Of a stretch of 64,000 nt of DNA, positions 28,623 to 40,451 are shown one piece after another. Both the position numbers and the translations under genes were made by a program. The notes under the pieces were generated by a model, which was given only the letters and a program-made list of their open reading frames with translations, was not told the origin of the DNA and made no database searches. The stretch comes from Hydractinia symbiolongicarpus (Eukaryota; Cnidaria; Hydrozoa; Anthoathecata; Hydractiniidae): NCBI RefSeq assembly GCF_029227915.1, contig NC_079877.1, positions 21,415,851-21,479,850 of the forward strand. The letters are read 5' to 3'. Each line of letters opens with the position of its first letter. Position 1 is the stretch's first letter.

Positions 28623-29184
28623 ATGGCCGTAAGAATAGTTAATCACACAAACTGCGTAAACGGGGCTGGAACTCTAAGGAGTGAAGGTGTCGCGCACGGT
28701 AGGACAGATGTCAGATGTGAGCATCGTCACACCGTTACCCAGCTATCACATCACAAGGTAGATAACACTAGGTTGAGGATGGCTAGTGTAAATGTTGGTA
28801 CTCTGAGAGGTAGAGCAGGTGAAGTAGTTGAAATGTTAGAACGTAGATCTGTTGATATATGTGTTGTGTTCAGGAAGTTAGGTGGAGAGGAGCTTCAGTG
28901 AGATTTGTGGAAGGTAGGAGGGCAAGGTATAGGCTTTTTTGGATTGGTAATAGTGATGGATATGGAGGAGTTGGCATATTTGTTGCAGAGAAGTGGGTAG
29001 AAAAAGTAATAGATGTTATGCGTGTTAATAGTCGTATTATAGTGATAAAGTTTTTGATAGGTAATAGGATTGTCACTTTTCTGTCAGTTTATGCTCCACA
29101 GTGTGGACTCAGTGAGGAAGATAAAGATAAGTTTTATGATGAGTAATAGCAGTCACATCAAAGTTTGGAGACACTGAACTTGTC
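28623..29184 (+). pseudogene. LINE endonuclease N-terminus, frameshifted
   Basis: MASVNVGTLRGRAGEVVEML (about 28779) opens the APE fold, and VQEVRW carries the QExxW catalytic block. A frameshift near 28865 moves from frame 28623 to frame 28859; a second occurs between 29144 and 29185, where GGDFNGHVG (the DFN box) continues in another frame. The endonuclease would nick target DNA for priming; with these shifts it is not made intact. Confidence 0.75.
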
Positions 29185-31065
29185 ATGGTGGGCGGCGACT
29201 TTAATGGTCATGTTGGGAAGTCATCTGAATGTTATAGAGGTGTGCATGGAGGCTATGGATTTGGGAGCAGAAATAAGGAAGGGGAGAGATTGCTTGAGTT
29301 TGGAATGGCAACGGACATGGTGGTTTGCAACACATCATTCAGTAAGAGACAGAGTAGGCTGATAACATATGAGTCAGGTGGTTGTAAGACACAGATAGAT
29401 TACTTTTTGGTTAGAAAGTCAGTCAAGAAAGTGGTGAAGGACGTGAAAGTTATATCGGGGGAAGAGTGTGTTTCCCAGCATAGGTTGCTGGTTTGTGATA
29501 TTATCTTGAAGAGTGTTAAAGAAGCCAAGGGAAAGTACAGGCCCCGTCGAAAAGTCTGGAAGCTGAAGAAAGAGATTGTAGCAAGACAATTTAGTGCAAA
29601 AGTTCAGCAGTTAGCCTACAATAGTCAATGTAATAGTGACAATGTTGAAAGTACTTGGACTACTTTGAAGAATTGTCTTCTAGAAGCTTCTGATGATACC
29701 TGTGGGTGGACGAAAGGACAAGCTAGACATAGACAGACCTGGTGGTGGAATAATGAGGTTGACCAGTGTATAAAGGAAAAGAGGAAACTTTGGAAAGAGT
29801 GGAAGTCAGGTGGTAGTAAAAATATTTACTTAGAAGCTAAGCGTCGGGCTCGTACAGCAGTGTATAAGGCAAAATCAGAAGCAGAGAGAAACAGATTTGC
29901 AGATGTGTTAAGAAGGGAAGACCAGCGCAATGAGGTATTCAAGATAGCAAAGCAAATGAAGAAGACTAATCAAGATATTGTAGGTGAGAAGTGTATACGT
30001 AATGATGAAGGTGTTTTGGCTAGCACAGAGGAGGAGAAAAGGGTAGCTTGGAAGAATCATTATCAGAGGTTGCTTAACACTGAGTTTGATTGGGACGAGG
30101 ATAATTTGTCTGATGATGATGTCGTAGAAGGGCCAGCTATGCAGATCAAGACAGAATGGGTAGTGGAGGCTATTAGGAAAATGAAGATTGGCAAGGCTGC
30201 AGGAGTATCAGGTATTGTTGCAGAGATGGTAAAAGCATCTGGATATATTGGAGTTGAGCTTATTACAAGTCTTGCTAACCAGATTATAAAGGATGGTGCT
30301 ATTCCGAGTGAGTGGCAGTCGAGTGTAATAGTGAATTGTTTCAAGGACAAGGGTGATGCATTAGAAAGGGGTAACTATAGAGGTTTGAAGTTGGTTGACC
30401 AAGTAATGAAAGTTATTGAAAGAGTGATTGATAAGTTACTTAGAGAAAGTATTGATATAGATAAGATGCAATTTGGTTTTGTTCCAGGGCGTGGCACTAC
30501 AGATGCAATATTTTTACTCAGACAGCTTCAGGAAAAGTATTTAGGAAAGAGAAAGAATCTCTATTTTGCCTTTGTAGATTTAGAGAAAGCTTTTGATAGA
30601 GTGCCACGTAAAGTTATTTGGTGGGCTATGAGAAAATTAGGTGTGGATGAGTGGCTAGTTACGATGGTTCAGTCTATGTACAGCAATGCTAGAAGTCGTG
30701 TCAGGATTAACGATTCACTTAGTGATGAATTTAGTGTAAATGTTGGTGTACATCAGGGTTCTGTACTTAGTCCTTTGTTGTTTATTCTAGTCTTAGAAGC
30801 GCTGTCGATGGAGTTCAGAACAGGTTGTCCATGGGAGTTATTGTATGCAGATGATTTGGTTCTCATAGCAGAGTCGATGGAAGAATTAGTTGAAAAGTTT
30901 GAGAAGTGGAAGAAAGGACTAAAAGAGAAAGGGCTGAAGGTAAACACAGCAAAGTCTAAAGTCATGATAAGTAGCATTGCAGCCAAGTGTGACCTTGTAG
31001 TTGGAAAGTGGCCTTGTGGAGTTTGCAGGAAAGGGGTTGGTAGTAACTCCAATTTTGTGCAGTAG
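29185..31065 (+). CDS. LINE endonuclease C-terminus and reverse transcriptase
   Basis: 626 codons open. Endonuclease end: GGDFNGHVGKSS, SQHRLLVCDI. Linker, then RT from about residue 310: KMKIGKAAGVSGIVAEM, NYRGLKLVDQVMKVIERVI, QFGFVPGRGTTDAIF, VDLEKAFDRVPR, VHQGSVLSPLLF, and catalytic YADDLVL at residues ~554-560. It ends after CGVCRKGVGSNSN where a Cys-rich knuckle is cut by a frameshift near 31050. The first residue is simply the start of the open frame; the true protein starts upstream. Confidence 0.85.
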   Translation: MVGGDFNGHVGKSSECYRGVHGGYGFGSRNKEGERLLEFGMATDMVVCNTSFSKRQSRLITYESGGCKTQIDYFLVRKSVKKVVKDVKVISGEECVSQHRLLVCDIILKSVKEAKGKYRPRRKVWKLKKEIVARQFSAKVQQLAYNSQCNSDNVESTWTTLKNCLLEASDDTCGWTKGQARHRQTWWWNNEVDQCIKEKRKLWKEWKSGGSKNIYLEAKRRARTAVYKAKSEAERNRFADVLRREDQRNEVFKIAKQMKKTNQDIVGEKCIRNDEGVLASTEEEKRVAWKNHYQRLLNTEFDWDEDNLSDDDVVEGPAMQIKTEWVVEAIRKMKIGKAAGVSGIVAEMVKASGYIGVELITSLANQIIKDGAIPSEWQSSVIVNCFKDKGDALERGNYRGLKLVDQVMKVIERVIDKLLRESIDIDKMQFGFVPGRGTTDAIFLLRQLQEKYLGKRKNLYFAFVDLEKAFDRVPRKVIWWAMRKLGVDEWLVTMVQSMYSNARSRVRINDSLSDEFSVNVGVHQGSVLSPLLFILVLEALSMEFRTGCPWELLYADDLVLIAESMEELVEKFEKWKKGLKEKGLKVNTAKSKVMISSIAAKCDLVVGKWPCGVCRKGVGSNSNFVQ

Positions 31066-31783
31066 TATTAGTGGAAGGTTAAGAGCTGGCATACCGTTTG
31101 TATGCAAGCGTTGCAAAGGTGAGATTATAGAGAATGAAGTATTTCCAGCTTTAATGATGTACAACAGTGGCTCGTTAGAGATAGTTAAGAACTTCTGTTA
31201 CTTAGGTGATATGTTGGGCAGTGAAGGGGGTGTTGGAAGAAGTGTTACTTGCAGGATAGGTTCTGCTTGGAAAAAGTTTAGAGAGTTACTTCCTTTATTG
31301 ACTAGCAGAGTCCTGTCAATTGAGGTAAAAGGTAGGTTGTATGAGGCCTGTGTAAGAAGTGTTATGTTGTACGGTAGTGAGACATGGGCAGTGAAGCAGG
31401 AAGATCTTGACCGTTTAGAAAGGAATGATATGAGAATGGTTAGGTGGATGTGTAATGCCAGTCTGAGAGACAGAAAGAGTTCAGATGAGCTAAGAAGCAG
31501 GCTAAGTCTCCGTAGAATTAAAGATGTTATCCAGATAAGAAGATTAAATTGGCTGGGGCACTTGGAAAGAATGGAGGAGGATAATTGGGTAAGAATGTGT
31601 AGAGACTTGATAGTTCCTGGGGCAAAGCCCAGAGGCAGACCGAGAAAGACTTGGCAGGAGGTTATAAGGACAGACTTGATAGAGAGGAAGTTGAGTTTAG
31701 ATCTAACACAGTGTAGATCAGATTGGAAGAGGGTCATTAATATACCCCGTCCAACCCATGCTAGCATGGAAAACGGACGTTAA
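31050..31783 (+). CDS. LINE C-terminal domain
   Basis: Continues the LINE protein in a shifted frame: CSSISGRLRAGIPFVCKRC (remainder of the Cys knuckle; a WVHKRC-type middle is missing), FCYLGDMLG, RLYEACVRSVMLYGSETWAV, WLGHLERM and KPRGRPRKTW. It ends at TAA 31781. The C-terminal module is typical of RTE/CR1-like LINEs. The frameshift and deletion in the knuckle indicate an inactive copy. Confidence 0.8.
31748..31779 (+). other. LINE 3' terminal hairpin
   Basis: CGTCC...GGACG encloses the palindrome CCATGCTAGCATGG, just before the stop codon and the ATG-repeat tail. Likely the RNA structure recognised by the LINE RT; inference. Confidence 0.55.
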
Positions 31784-32057
31784 GCCGAGAATGATGAATG
31801 ATGATGATGATGCTCCTGCACCATACAGGTTTTCCCCATTTGCAAGATTTTATGACTATCATACTCATATCATACTTAAATTGCATCGATAATGTCCAGT
31901 TGTATTAGGTGAGTGGAAGTATAAAAACAATGGATTTTGTATTGTATTGCATGGTGATGCATTTGCAGAGAAAGCTTTTAGGTTAGGTTTAAGGACATTA
32001 TTATAAATAATAGGCCATTTTTGTATTTTTTGGACATAAGTCTATCCTTAGCACATA

Positions 32058-32654
32058 CCGTAATGATTCAATTAATAAGCACCCAGCCTTTTTGTAAGCC
32101 CCCCCCCCCTTGAAAAGCGCTTAGGTAATTTTCCCCAAGTTCAATTAACGCCTGGCTCTTATTAGGGGCCCCTTAAATAAGCACTCCTCCTTATAAAAGG
32201 GGCACTTAGTGGAAACTGCCTTGAGAAACTGGGTGCTTATTTAAAAATTATACTTTTTTATATCAGGGATAAAAAAATATGTATTTTATGTTGTAAACAT
32301 CTTTTCTATAGTAGATATATAGAAAAGTTCAAATATAATCCTTTCTTTCTATGTTTTAAGTTAAAAACTGTTCTTTTATTTTATCTGGCGATGAGGCAGA
32401 TGATATTGATGTTGTAAAAAATCCTAGAAAAAACCTTTATCTTGTTAAACTTCTTTTGTTCAGTTTTATATTTTAGAAAAAAAATAAAAAATGAAAATTG
32501 CTGTTGTCTTTAATTTGTACCAAATTAGGAAAAATTTAAAAGCATTTAACACATCAAACCAAGCATTTTTAAGCACCCGCTCTTTGATTAAGCACCCATA
32601 CAAAAAATCTTAAAATTTAATAAGCGCCCAGGGCGCTTGTTCGAATCGTTACGG
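32058..32654. mobile_element. 597-bp TA-flanked MITE (CCGTAATG family)
   Basis: CCGTAATGATTC...AATAAGCACCC at left and GGGCGCTTGTTCGAATCGTT...ACGG at right, with TA on both sides. Same family as 57212-57629. No ORF. Confidence 0.8.
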
Positions 32655-33619
32655 TATAGATGTTATCCCCATCATATCATTATATATAGTGGGGGTCACT
32701 ATGTTTTTCGCGTGCAGAGACTTGTTAAAGGCAACTCTTTGATTGTCTGGTCAGTGAAATATCAAAGTTGGAATGTTGAATTTTTCCTTTTTTTATTAAT
32801 ACATAATATATAAACAAGTAAAAAATGTCCGAAAACCAGATTTAAAAAATCAAAAGTTTATGAGATATTAGACGTTTTACTTACAGTAGTTACAATAGTT
32901 GATAGGTATATATCCTAAAAAAATAAAAAAGCAATTTTCGTGTTAGACATAAGCTATTCGTTATTTGTCAGTAGCGGTACTTTAAAAAAAAGAGTGAAAA
33001 TGCCAATTAATTACCATTTCTTTTTTTAACCAATGTTTTTACTCGTTATTAAAGTTATTTCAACCCCTGTTGAGTATAAAAATGTTTATCTCAAAGTTCT
33101 CCGTGAAATTTATAAATCGTCAGTTATCTTCATCAACTTCTTCTACATTTTTTTCATCATCGTTGTTTCGACATTCATGGCATGTACACATTTTGGTACA
33201 AGTAAAACCATTCTCTCAACACTTGCACCTATTATTAAAACATTTTCACTTGCAAAAACAATTACCAAGTAAGAATTGGTACTAATGACGAATCTTTATT
33301 TTTTCATCTAAATTCAGAGGTGGTGGAAGCTTTTGAATTGAAAGATTTGATCTTTGCAATACCATAGTAATATAACCTTTGACCATCATAATACAACATA
33401 TATAAAAACTGAACCTATCTGGGGAAAATCTTGTGAATAGTGTACAAGTAGTAGCAGACTTATAATCTGCTTGTCTCCTTGTTTTTACAGAATTGATGAC
33501 AATTCATCCAATATTTCTGACATTTGTACAAATGGCTTCCTTTTGGGCACATGTCATCCACTGTGGAAAGGATTTTAACTTTTTGAAAGATTTAAGCTGT
33601 TAAATTCACCAGTAAATTT
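32655..33619. other. Interval without recognised gene
   Basis: Short frames only (for example 33033-33272), low-complexity Ser/His coding potential. Nothing supported. Confidence 0.35.
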
Positions 33620-34413
33620 CCAACTCTCTTGTCGTAAGATATCCCGACGTACTAGTGAAGCGGCATCAAACAATTGATTATACTGGTGAATTTCAGTAAC
33701 TTTCAATTGCATTGTTATGAGCAACACGTGAACAAATTCTTCTTCTAGATTTAGGTCTGGAAATTACAATATTAGTTAATTTATGTGCAGCAATTGTTTC
33801 AGGTATTGTTTGTGTTTTTTATGTTGATTTATTTCATTCCCTAATAAATTCTTATATGTGATATTCACATGTTCATATCAGCATTTTTTTCAAATCTATA
33901 TTGTTTATGGCACATTTCACAATGTTTACTATCTCAATGTCCGCCATAACCTTTGTAACATCTTTTATCTCTTGTTCTTCATCATCAATTGCATTCGTAG
34001 ATGTACTAGAAACTTTTCGCTGTATCATAACCCAACAATTAAGATGATGCTGGACATCATTTTCTACTGCATCAGCTGCATTTGGAACATAATTGAGCCT
34101 TATACACTAGCTTTGGTCTAGTAGTTGTTGAGCAACATGTAGCAGTTTGTGCCCAGTTAAAAGACGGAAACCTTATGAAGCTTACCTCCTTTCTATAACA
34201 TATAACACAACAGTCCTTGTCAAATAGAGTAAATTTGAAGCGCAAAGATTTTGTTTGAGATAATGGTGTATCAGTTATGTTGTCATATGCTGTATTACTA
34301 CTCAGCTTTGGTTCTAGTGATAGTTTTCCTCGTAAGTGTGCTGGATTATGTATCTTTTCATTCTGTGTTTTCAAGCGAGAAATGTTTGTTTTATTAAAAA
34401 CCGTTTCCATCAA
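33620..34413 (-). pseudogene. Unrecognised Cys/His-containing ORF, probably transposon-derived
   Basis: From 34413 downward: LRFKFTLFDKDCCVICYRKE and QTATCCSTTTRPKLVYKAQLC, stop at 34072. In the next frame ADAVENDVQHHLNCWVMIQ, NAIDDEEQEIKDVTKVMADI continues to about 33870, and a third piece (HQYNQLFDAASLVRRDIL) lies at about 33700-33640. The order CxxC, then DVxxHxxCW, resembles uncharacterised cnidarian proteins often linked to mobile DNA (memory, not checked). Frames are broken, so I call it a pseudogene; function unknown. Confidence 0.35.
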
Positions 34414-35283
34414 CTAGCGATTCAACAGACCAACTTTTCAAAGGAATTAATAAATGTTCGATCTTTATAACTGGATTATTCAATAAGCAGTCAATTAACT
34501 TTTTGATACTTTCAGATTTTGAAAAAGCAGTGACCTACGAAAAATGAAAATAACAATTTCCAAAATAAATTAGCTCCTTAAAGTGAACAATCAGTATAAA
34601 ATTACAACTTCTTGTTATTGTTCTCTTCACAGACAACGCACTTTTCTAAGCTGAAATCACTACTTTTTTTCTTTTTGTTTGGAGTTTCTTCATTCATATT
34701 TTTTGAATTTTACTGTTTTTACTCTAATAAAATCAACTATTATAAAAACAAATTACTTTGTATCAAATGCTCTTGTCTCGCATAACTAACCATACTTCGT
34801 GAATAACTATCATTGCGAAAAAACAAACAAAAAAGAAGCCTTTCACTACCTAATCTCGCTTTAATTTTAAAAAAACGTACTTTTAAATCCCCGTATATGG
34901 TGAGTGCCTTATTTTCAAAATATATTTCATTTCTCAACAGCCAAAAGAAAGTAATACCACTTTATATACATCATTAAAATAGCATAATTATCGACATAAA
35001 AACGCACACTCCGTTGAAAAGAACATCAAAACATTTGGTTTTGAACACTGATCATAAATAATTTTAAAAATGTATAATAAATAAGAAAAAAAAGTTGCTT
35101 TTACGAGTTCAAGCTTCCACCTTAAGTTCTTTCGTCTGTTTCTGTTTTTAAATAAAACAGTTACAAAAGACTTACTGCTACTTACTAGTACTGAAAAAGT
35201 ACTGAAAGATAATGTATCTATTTTTTGAAAAATCATCTAAAATCATACAAAAGGTAATTATTAACATGGTGTCTATATCTATA
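34414..35283. other. Interval without recognised gene
   Basis: AT-rich with short frames; nothing supported. Confidence 0.35.
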
Positions 35284-35395
35284 CAGTGGAATCTCTCTAT
35301 CTCGAACTAAAGTCTCGGTCCCTTTGTGTTTCGTCTAAAGTATTTTCCTTTCTTTATCTTGAAATTTCTCTATCTCTTCAATTTTTTGGTCCCTT
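35284..35395 (+). repeat. Solo mariner-type terminal repeat
   Basis: TA then CAGTGGAATCTCTCTATCTC, matching the style of the TIR at 51149 (CAGTGGAACCTCTCTAATGC). No opposite end was found nearby, so it is a truncated element. Confidence 0.45.
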
Positions 35396-35399
35396 GCGA

Positions 35400-36256
35400 G
35401 TTTGATTTTTCCACGGGCCACCGACTAGTTAAATTTTCTGACGTTACGGCGCGACGTCAATAACACTACTCGCGTCAATATCTTATATAAAATTTTGAAT
35501 CCATTACAGTGCACTTAAAACTTTGAGGCCAAATAACTTGGAAACGGGGTGGTGACGTCAGTCATTTTTCACCGCGTTGGTAACCAAGGCTCACCTGGGA
35601 CTAATTTGGGTAAGTTTTTGAAACCTGGGTCCCGGAATCCGTGTCGGAATGGACGGGTGTATGACGTCATCAAAAAAACCTTTAAACGCCAATATTTCTG
35701 TAACCGTTTGTCAAAGATACATGATCCTATCCTTTTTCCTAATCAGCGTTTTAAGATCTGTATGATGAAGGCAACAGGTATTCAAATCTCTAAAAAAAGT
35801 TTTTGTGTTTTGACGGGTCATTGATTACGTCAGCAAAATTTTTAAACCCTTATATCTCATTACCCGTTCATCAAAAGCACATGATCTTACACATACTCTT
35901 CATCAGCGTGTCGAGCTCTACACAATAGAGACAACGGATAAACTGAATTTCGTCAATTTGTTTTTGCAAATGCACTGCTGACATCAGCAAAAAGTCTACA
36001 ATAACCAATTTTTACAATGTTCTCCTGCCTAAGTGGACTTCTCCACGGGCCTTATCGACTAATTATAATTGTTTTGTTACAAATTACAGGCGAAGTCAGG
36101 GGCAATAAACTTTGTTACTTTTGTTGTCAATTTCGTTTAAAACGTTTTATTTGCATTTTATTTAATGAAATTAACAACAAACTGTTTTGTGATAAACACA
36201 ATAAATTTAAAAAAAGTTTTTTCAAGTGGATTCTTCCACGGGTTTTAAATTTACTA
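35400..36256 (+). repeat. Helitron-like 3' ends in series and a degenerate internal repeat
   Basis: Three plus-strand ends: TTTTTCCACGGGCCACCGACTAG|T (to 35428), GTGGA-CTT-CTCCAC...CGACTAA|T (36031-36061) and GTGGATTCTTCCAC...TTTACTAG|T (36228-36256). Each is hairpin or half-hairpin, spacer and CTRR followed by T. Between them, two diverged ~160-bp blocks (from about 35683 and 35838: ACATGATCYTA, CATCAGCGT) form a degenerate tandem repeat rich in GACGTCA. Confidence 0.45.
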
Positions 36257-36453
36257 GTTGTTGCAATAAAGTGCGTATAATTTCTTGCACCTCGACCTTC
36301 TTAGTGGTCCTGTTGTTACACAATGTTATTAAAAATGTGCGAGGTTTTTTATTCAGCAAGAGTTAAGCAAAGATCAAGTATACCGACATCCGTTGGCTCC
36401 AAATTTAGCAACTTGTGCAGGATTATCATGCTGTAAACTGTATTTGAATGTAA

Positions 36454-38198
36454 ATAGACCATTTCGGAGATTATGCGCCATTATGGATTTTCGAAGCCCG
36501 GTGGTGCAAGTTGAACTTTGAACCCGTATATGCCGTAGTAGAAAACTCTCTTAAAACACACAAAAAGAAACGAGTTTTGTATACACTCTTAGCGTGTTTA
36601 GGTCTTCGTAATGTTTTTACCTAAGTAACAGGGGATAACACCAGACAACATTTATTTAAGCGTATTGCTTTGATCTATTAATGAATTATAAATAGCAATT
36701 AAATACACATGTAGGACGTAGGGATACTGAGTGTGTTTTATTATTTTTGATATAATACATTTAAAATTTAACGCTGAAGTGGATATTTAATTAACTTTAA
36801 ACATATTTTTACGATCGAATTATGCCGCTTACAACGTATGAGGATTTTTTAGAACTTAGTGTGAGGCAGCTGACTGACTTCTTGTCAGCTCTTACAACGT
36901 ATGAGGATTGTTTAGAACTTAGTGTGAGGCAGCTGACTCACTTATTGTGGACTGAGTAATAGTTGAGTTAATCGCCAGAGCTTTTTCTGCAATGGAAATT
37001 ATGCCAATAATTTAAACAAGCTTCACGGAGTAATTTATTTATTTATCATAGATATTTACACTTTAGTAATAAATTACTGCCATAATTGCATGTCCTGATA
37101 AAGAAAGCGATAAAGACATACGTATATATAACAAAACACCATGTAAAATATAGATTGTGACTGAAACAAATAACATAGAAAAACAAAAAATCGAATACCA
37201 CTTTAGTATAGTAAACTAAACTCATCATTTTTCCCTTTTTCATATTTTTCAACAAGGGAAGCGTACAAAAAAATCATAGGGAAATAGCAAAAGCAGGGAA
37301 GAGAGACAGGTATTCTTTCTAATACCACTCTTGAAAGACTCAAAGATAGGAGTGTTTAAGTAGACGGATCAAGGGTCAAACATACACCGAAAAACAAAAT
37401 TATAAAAATATCAAAATAATAAAAATTATTTGCAATTAAAATGACTCATGACTCTATTTCTAAAATCTGCGACTGAATCTGTTACCGTATCTCTATGGGC
37501 AGTGTATTGAAAATTTTTACATCCATTATAGAGAAGAAGCCAGATTATTTTGCGAGTTTTATTTATTTTGCAAGTTTCACCTTAGGAATAAATAACATTA
37601 TAGAGTTTTGACAAGTATTTTGACAATGGATTATAACTCTCTAGATCTTTACAAGTATTACAACCTAAACATTTCTTTACAAATCCAAAAACAAAGTTCA
37701 AGTCCAAATCCAGTAAGGTATTTCCAACATCAAAAATTTCTCTCTAAAGTAAAGTATAATCCAAGTTTAAAATCCAATGCCATTATCTTTATAATGCACA
37801 AAGCAGCTACACATTTTTAAATATCTAAATATAAAATGAAATTACCTTTAACCAAGCATTAATTACTAATTACAGCCTTTTAGCTAGCTACATTACAGTG
37901 TCCTAAAAGCATTTTTGGGAGACCTCTAGCTAGCTAAGGTTTTTAGGATATATTAAGTTGCCTTTATTGTACAAAAAGAAATTAAAAGTACAAATAAGTG
38001 CCTAATAAAAGTATTTTTCAAAATATATATCATAAAATTAGTATCACAAAGATAAAAACAGATATCAAAAACCAAAACTGTCCTGCCGCCAGCAGTTCTG
38101 CAAGGCAAATGGCTGAATAAAACGTGAAGTCCAAGGTTCAACTTGCACCACCAAGTTCCGCAAATTCATAATGGCGCATAATCTCCGAAATGGTCTAT
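36454..38198. mobile_element. 1.75-kb TIR element flanked by TAA (Harbinger-like, non-autonomous)
   Basis: About 70-bp imperfect inverted repeats: ATAGACCATTTCGGAGATTA at 36454 and its complement ending at 38198; the shared part continues through GCGCCATTAT and GGTGGTGCAAGTTGAAC. TAA duplications at 36451-36453 and 38199-38201 fit the Harbinger TWA target. No transposase is inside; frames are short. Confidence 0.75.
36828..36952 (+). repeat. 63-bp tandem duplication
   Basis: CTTACAACGTATGAGGATT...GAGGCAGCTGACT at 36828-36890 and again at 36891-36952, inside the TAA-flanked element. Confidence 0.8.
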
Positions 38199-38201
38199 TA
38201 A

Positions 38202-40451
38202 ATTATTACAATATTCTTCTGTCACCATATTGGTAACTTTACGCGATTATTTTTTTTCTAAAAGAGCCTTAATATAATATTGAGAAAATAACTTTCGCGT
38301 ACCTTACATAAAAACACAGACTAGCAGCTGTTATCCCATTGTAGCAAAAACAGTCAGCCAGCATTTCTTTATGTCAGGAACGTGTCTTCAAAAGTTTAAA
38401 TTTCACCTAATTTCACCCAATTTTTCGTCGTAGTACAGCCATTAGAAAGTTTAATACATGACACACAATGCATTTTTTATTGTTTACTAAAGTAAATCCA
38501 CGCCAATCACGCCATTTTAGGATTCATCAAATTACTTTAGCTGCAGAATCTTCTGTGAATCTTGGTAGAATTAGCGAAAGATTATGTACGCTATTTTTTG
38601 TCCTTTCTTCAATTTTTGAAAGTTTATGTTCGCCAAATATTTGAAGAGCAACGATTCGCGAATGGATTTTTTTGGCAAAATTTTTTTAATATGGCTTATA
38701 ACCGAAAGTTGTTATTGTTATTGCAAAAAAACTTAAGGTAAACCACGCCAAGATTTCTCCTTCCAATGGTACATTCTAGGCATTCATAAAATTTTGTTGT
38801 TATAAAAATCGTCTGTGCAAACATGTGCGTATACTTTATAATAAATAATTTTTTCTATTTAGGTCGAAAAAGAAAATAAATTTTCGAAAAACGTGGTTAA
38901 AAATTGTCTTATGGACACTAAATATATATATATATATATGTATTTATATAGATATAATTATTCTTTAATAGATTTATATTTATATCACACACGCAACATT
39001 TGCTATGCTCAATATTTTTCGGGAAAGTAAATTTTATGCGGAGTTAATTCGAAACGAATTTTAACTGAAATCGTCTGGAATGTTTCAATTATGTACCCGT
39101 TCCATGTCCTATAAAAATTTATAATTTGTTTCATCAGTTTTTTGTTTCGTTTTTGTTTTTGGTAAAAAAAATAATTTGATATTTAAGTTCTAAGTATTTT
39201 TTTTAGAATCCTTTCTAGCTTCCCAACAACATGTTTTGTCCACTTTCCTGTCCACATAACTGTCACATGTATTCAATTTCATCTTTAATTACAAATTTAT
39301 TCTACAGGGACAAGTTTTCCTGATTATTTGGTTAGACTTCCACAAAACTCCTAAAATTTATTTGGCAACTTCCTTTGAAATTGTCATAATAATGCAAGCG
39401 TCGATGTCAAAAATTATGACAATATTTTGTTGTTATTTTTTGCAAAAATAGATTTTATGTACCTAATATGCTATACCTTCTGGAAATTGAATGTATTCTT
39501 GCAAAGATAGAAAATGGCAAAAACTTCAGGAAATTAATTTTTAATTTTTAGTCTTTTTAGTTATCAGTGAACCGTTTACTTTTTTTTATTGTCATTAAAA
39601 TTTCTGTTTTTGTCGCACAAAGTGATACTCCTGAAAAAAATTCTGAATTTACTTTTTAAAAAAGAGTGGTCACCATGTATGTATATATAAATATAAACTG
39701 TAAATATTTTTATTTTATAGAACTTTATTTTTGTTATATATTGATAAAACATTGCATACAGATTCTTTTGATGGAAAAAAGACAAACCTATCTTCTTTTA
39801 AAGGCGCGTTATAACTATCCTGCAATTTAAAAATCCTAAAAGTTACTTCTAACTGCAAACAGGGGCGTATTTAGCATTGGTGTACTGGTGCAAATACACC
39901 AGTAAAAATTCTTCTCCGAAAAGTTAGGGTGATCTCTGGAAGCCTTTTTTCCCGTTCTTTATGCCCGAAGTCTAAACAAAAGAGAATAATGCCCCTGGTG
40001 TATAAACCTGTTTTTTGAAGTCACCCCTCTCCTCCGCGCCCGTGTTTGATGGTCTTGTTTCTGTAATAAAGTACAAATCGCTGCTCTTTTGTCCTGCAAA
40101 ATATTTCATTCTCCGTGCCGGCATACACCAGTTCTGCTGGTGTAACCTGCCCATCTGGCTAGTCAAGAATTTTTTAGATGTATTTCTCTGGTGCAGGCAA
40201 CTGGTGTTAAATGCAAACTATACGGCAGAACGATCAGGGACTACTTTAAGACAAAAAATATTCGCAGGCATTTTAATTTCGCGTTTTTTTTTGTTTTTTT
40301 TTTTTGGTCAATCAAAATTACATTTCGCGGTTGAAAAATATTTACCAAATTTCGCGTCATTTTAATTTCACAGTTCAAAGAAAAACATAAAAATAAAATC
40401 AAAGAATCTATTTTTTGTATCAAACTTTTTATTTCGTTATTATAACAATTA
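38202..40451. other. Long interval without recognised gene
   Basis: Very AT-rich. A (TA)n run at about 38921-38938 and a TATA/TAAA run at 39675-39700. No coding block or repeat family recognised. Confidence 0.4.

Larger units (their letters stand above)
28350..31812 (+). mobile_element. Non-LTR retrotransposon (LINE, APE type)
   Basis: A 5' region with the phrase GGCGTTAGGAAGGGCATCCA (about 28572), an endonuclease and RT, and a 3' end with a palindrome followed by (ATG)n at 31791-31812. The tail type and the C-terminal KPRGRPRKTW module recall RTE-X/Proto2-like invertebrate LINEs; clade assignment is tentative. Boundaries on the 5' side are approximate, and no target duplication was found. 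Confidence 0.8.

Noticed and set aside
33033-33285. Two overlapping Ser/His-rich frames
   Set aside because: Low-complexity, no family match, no start or splice support.
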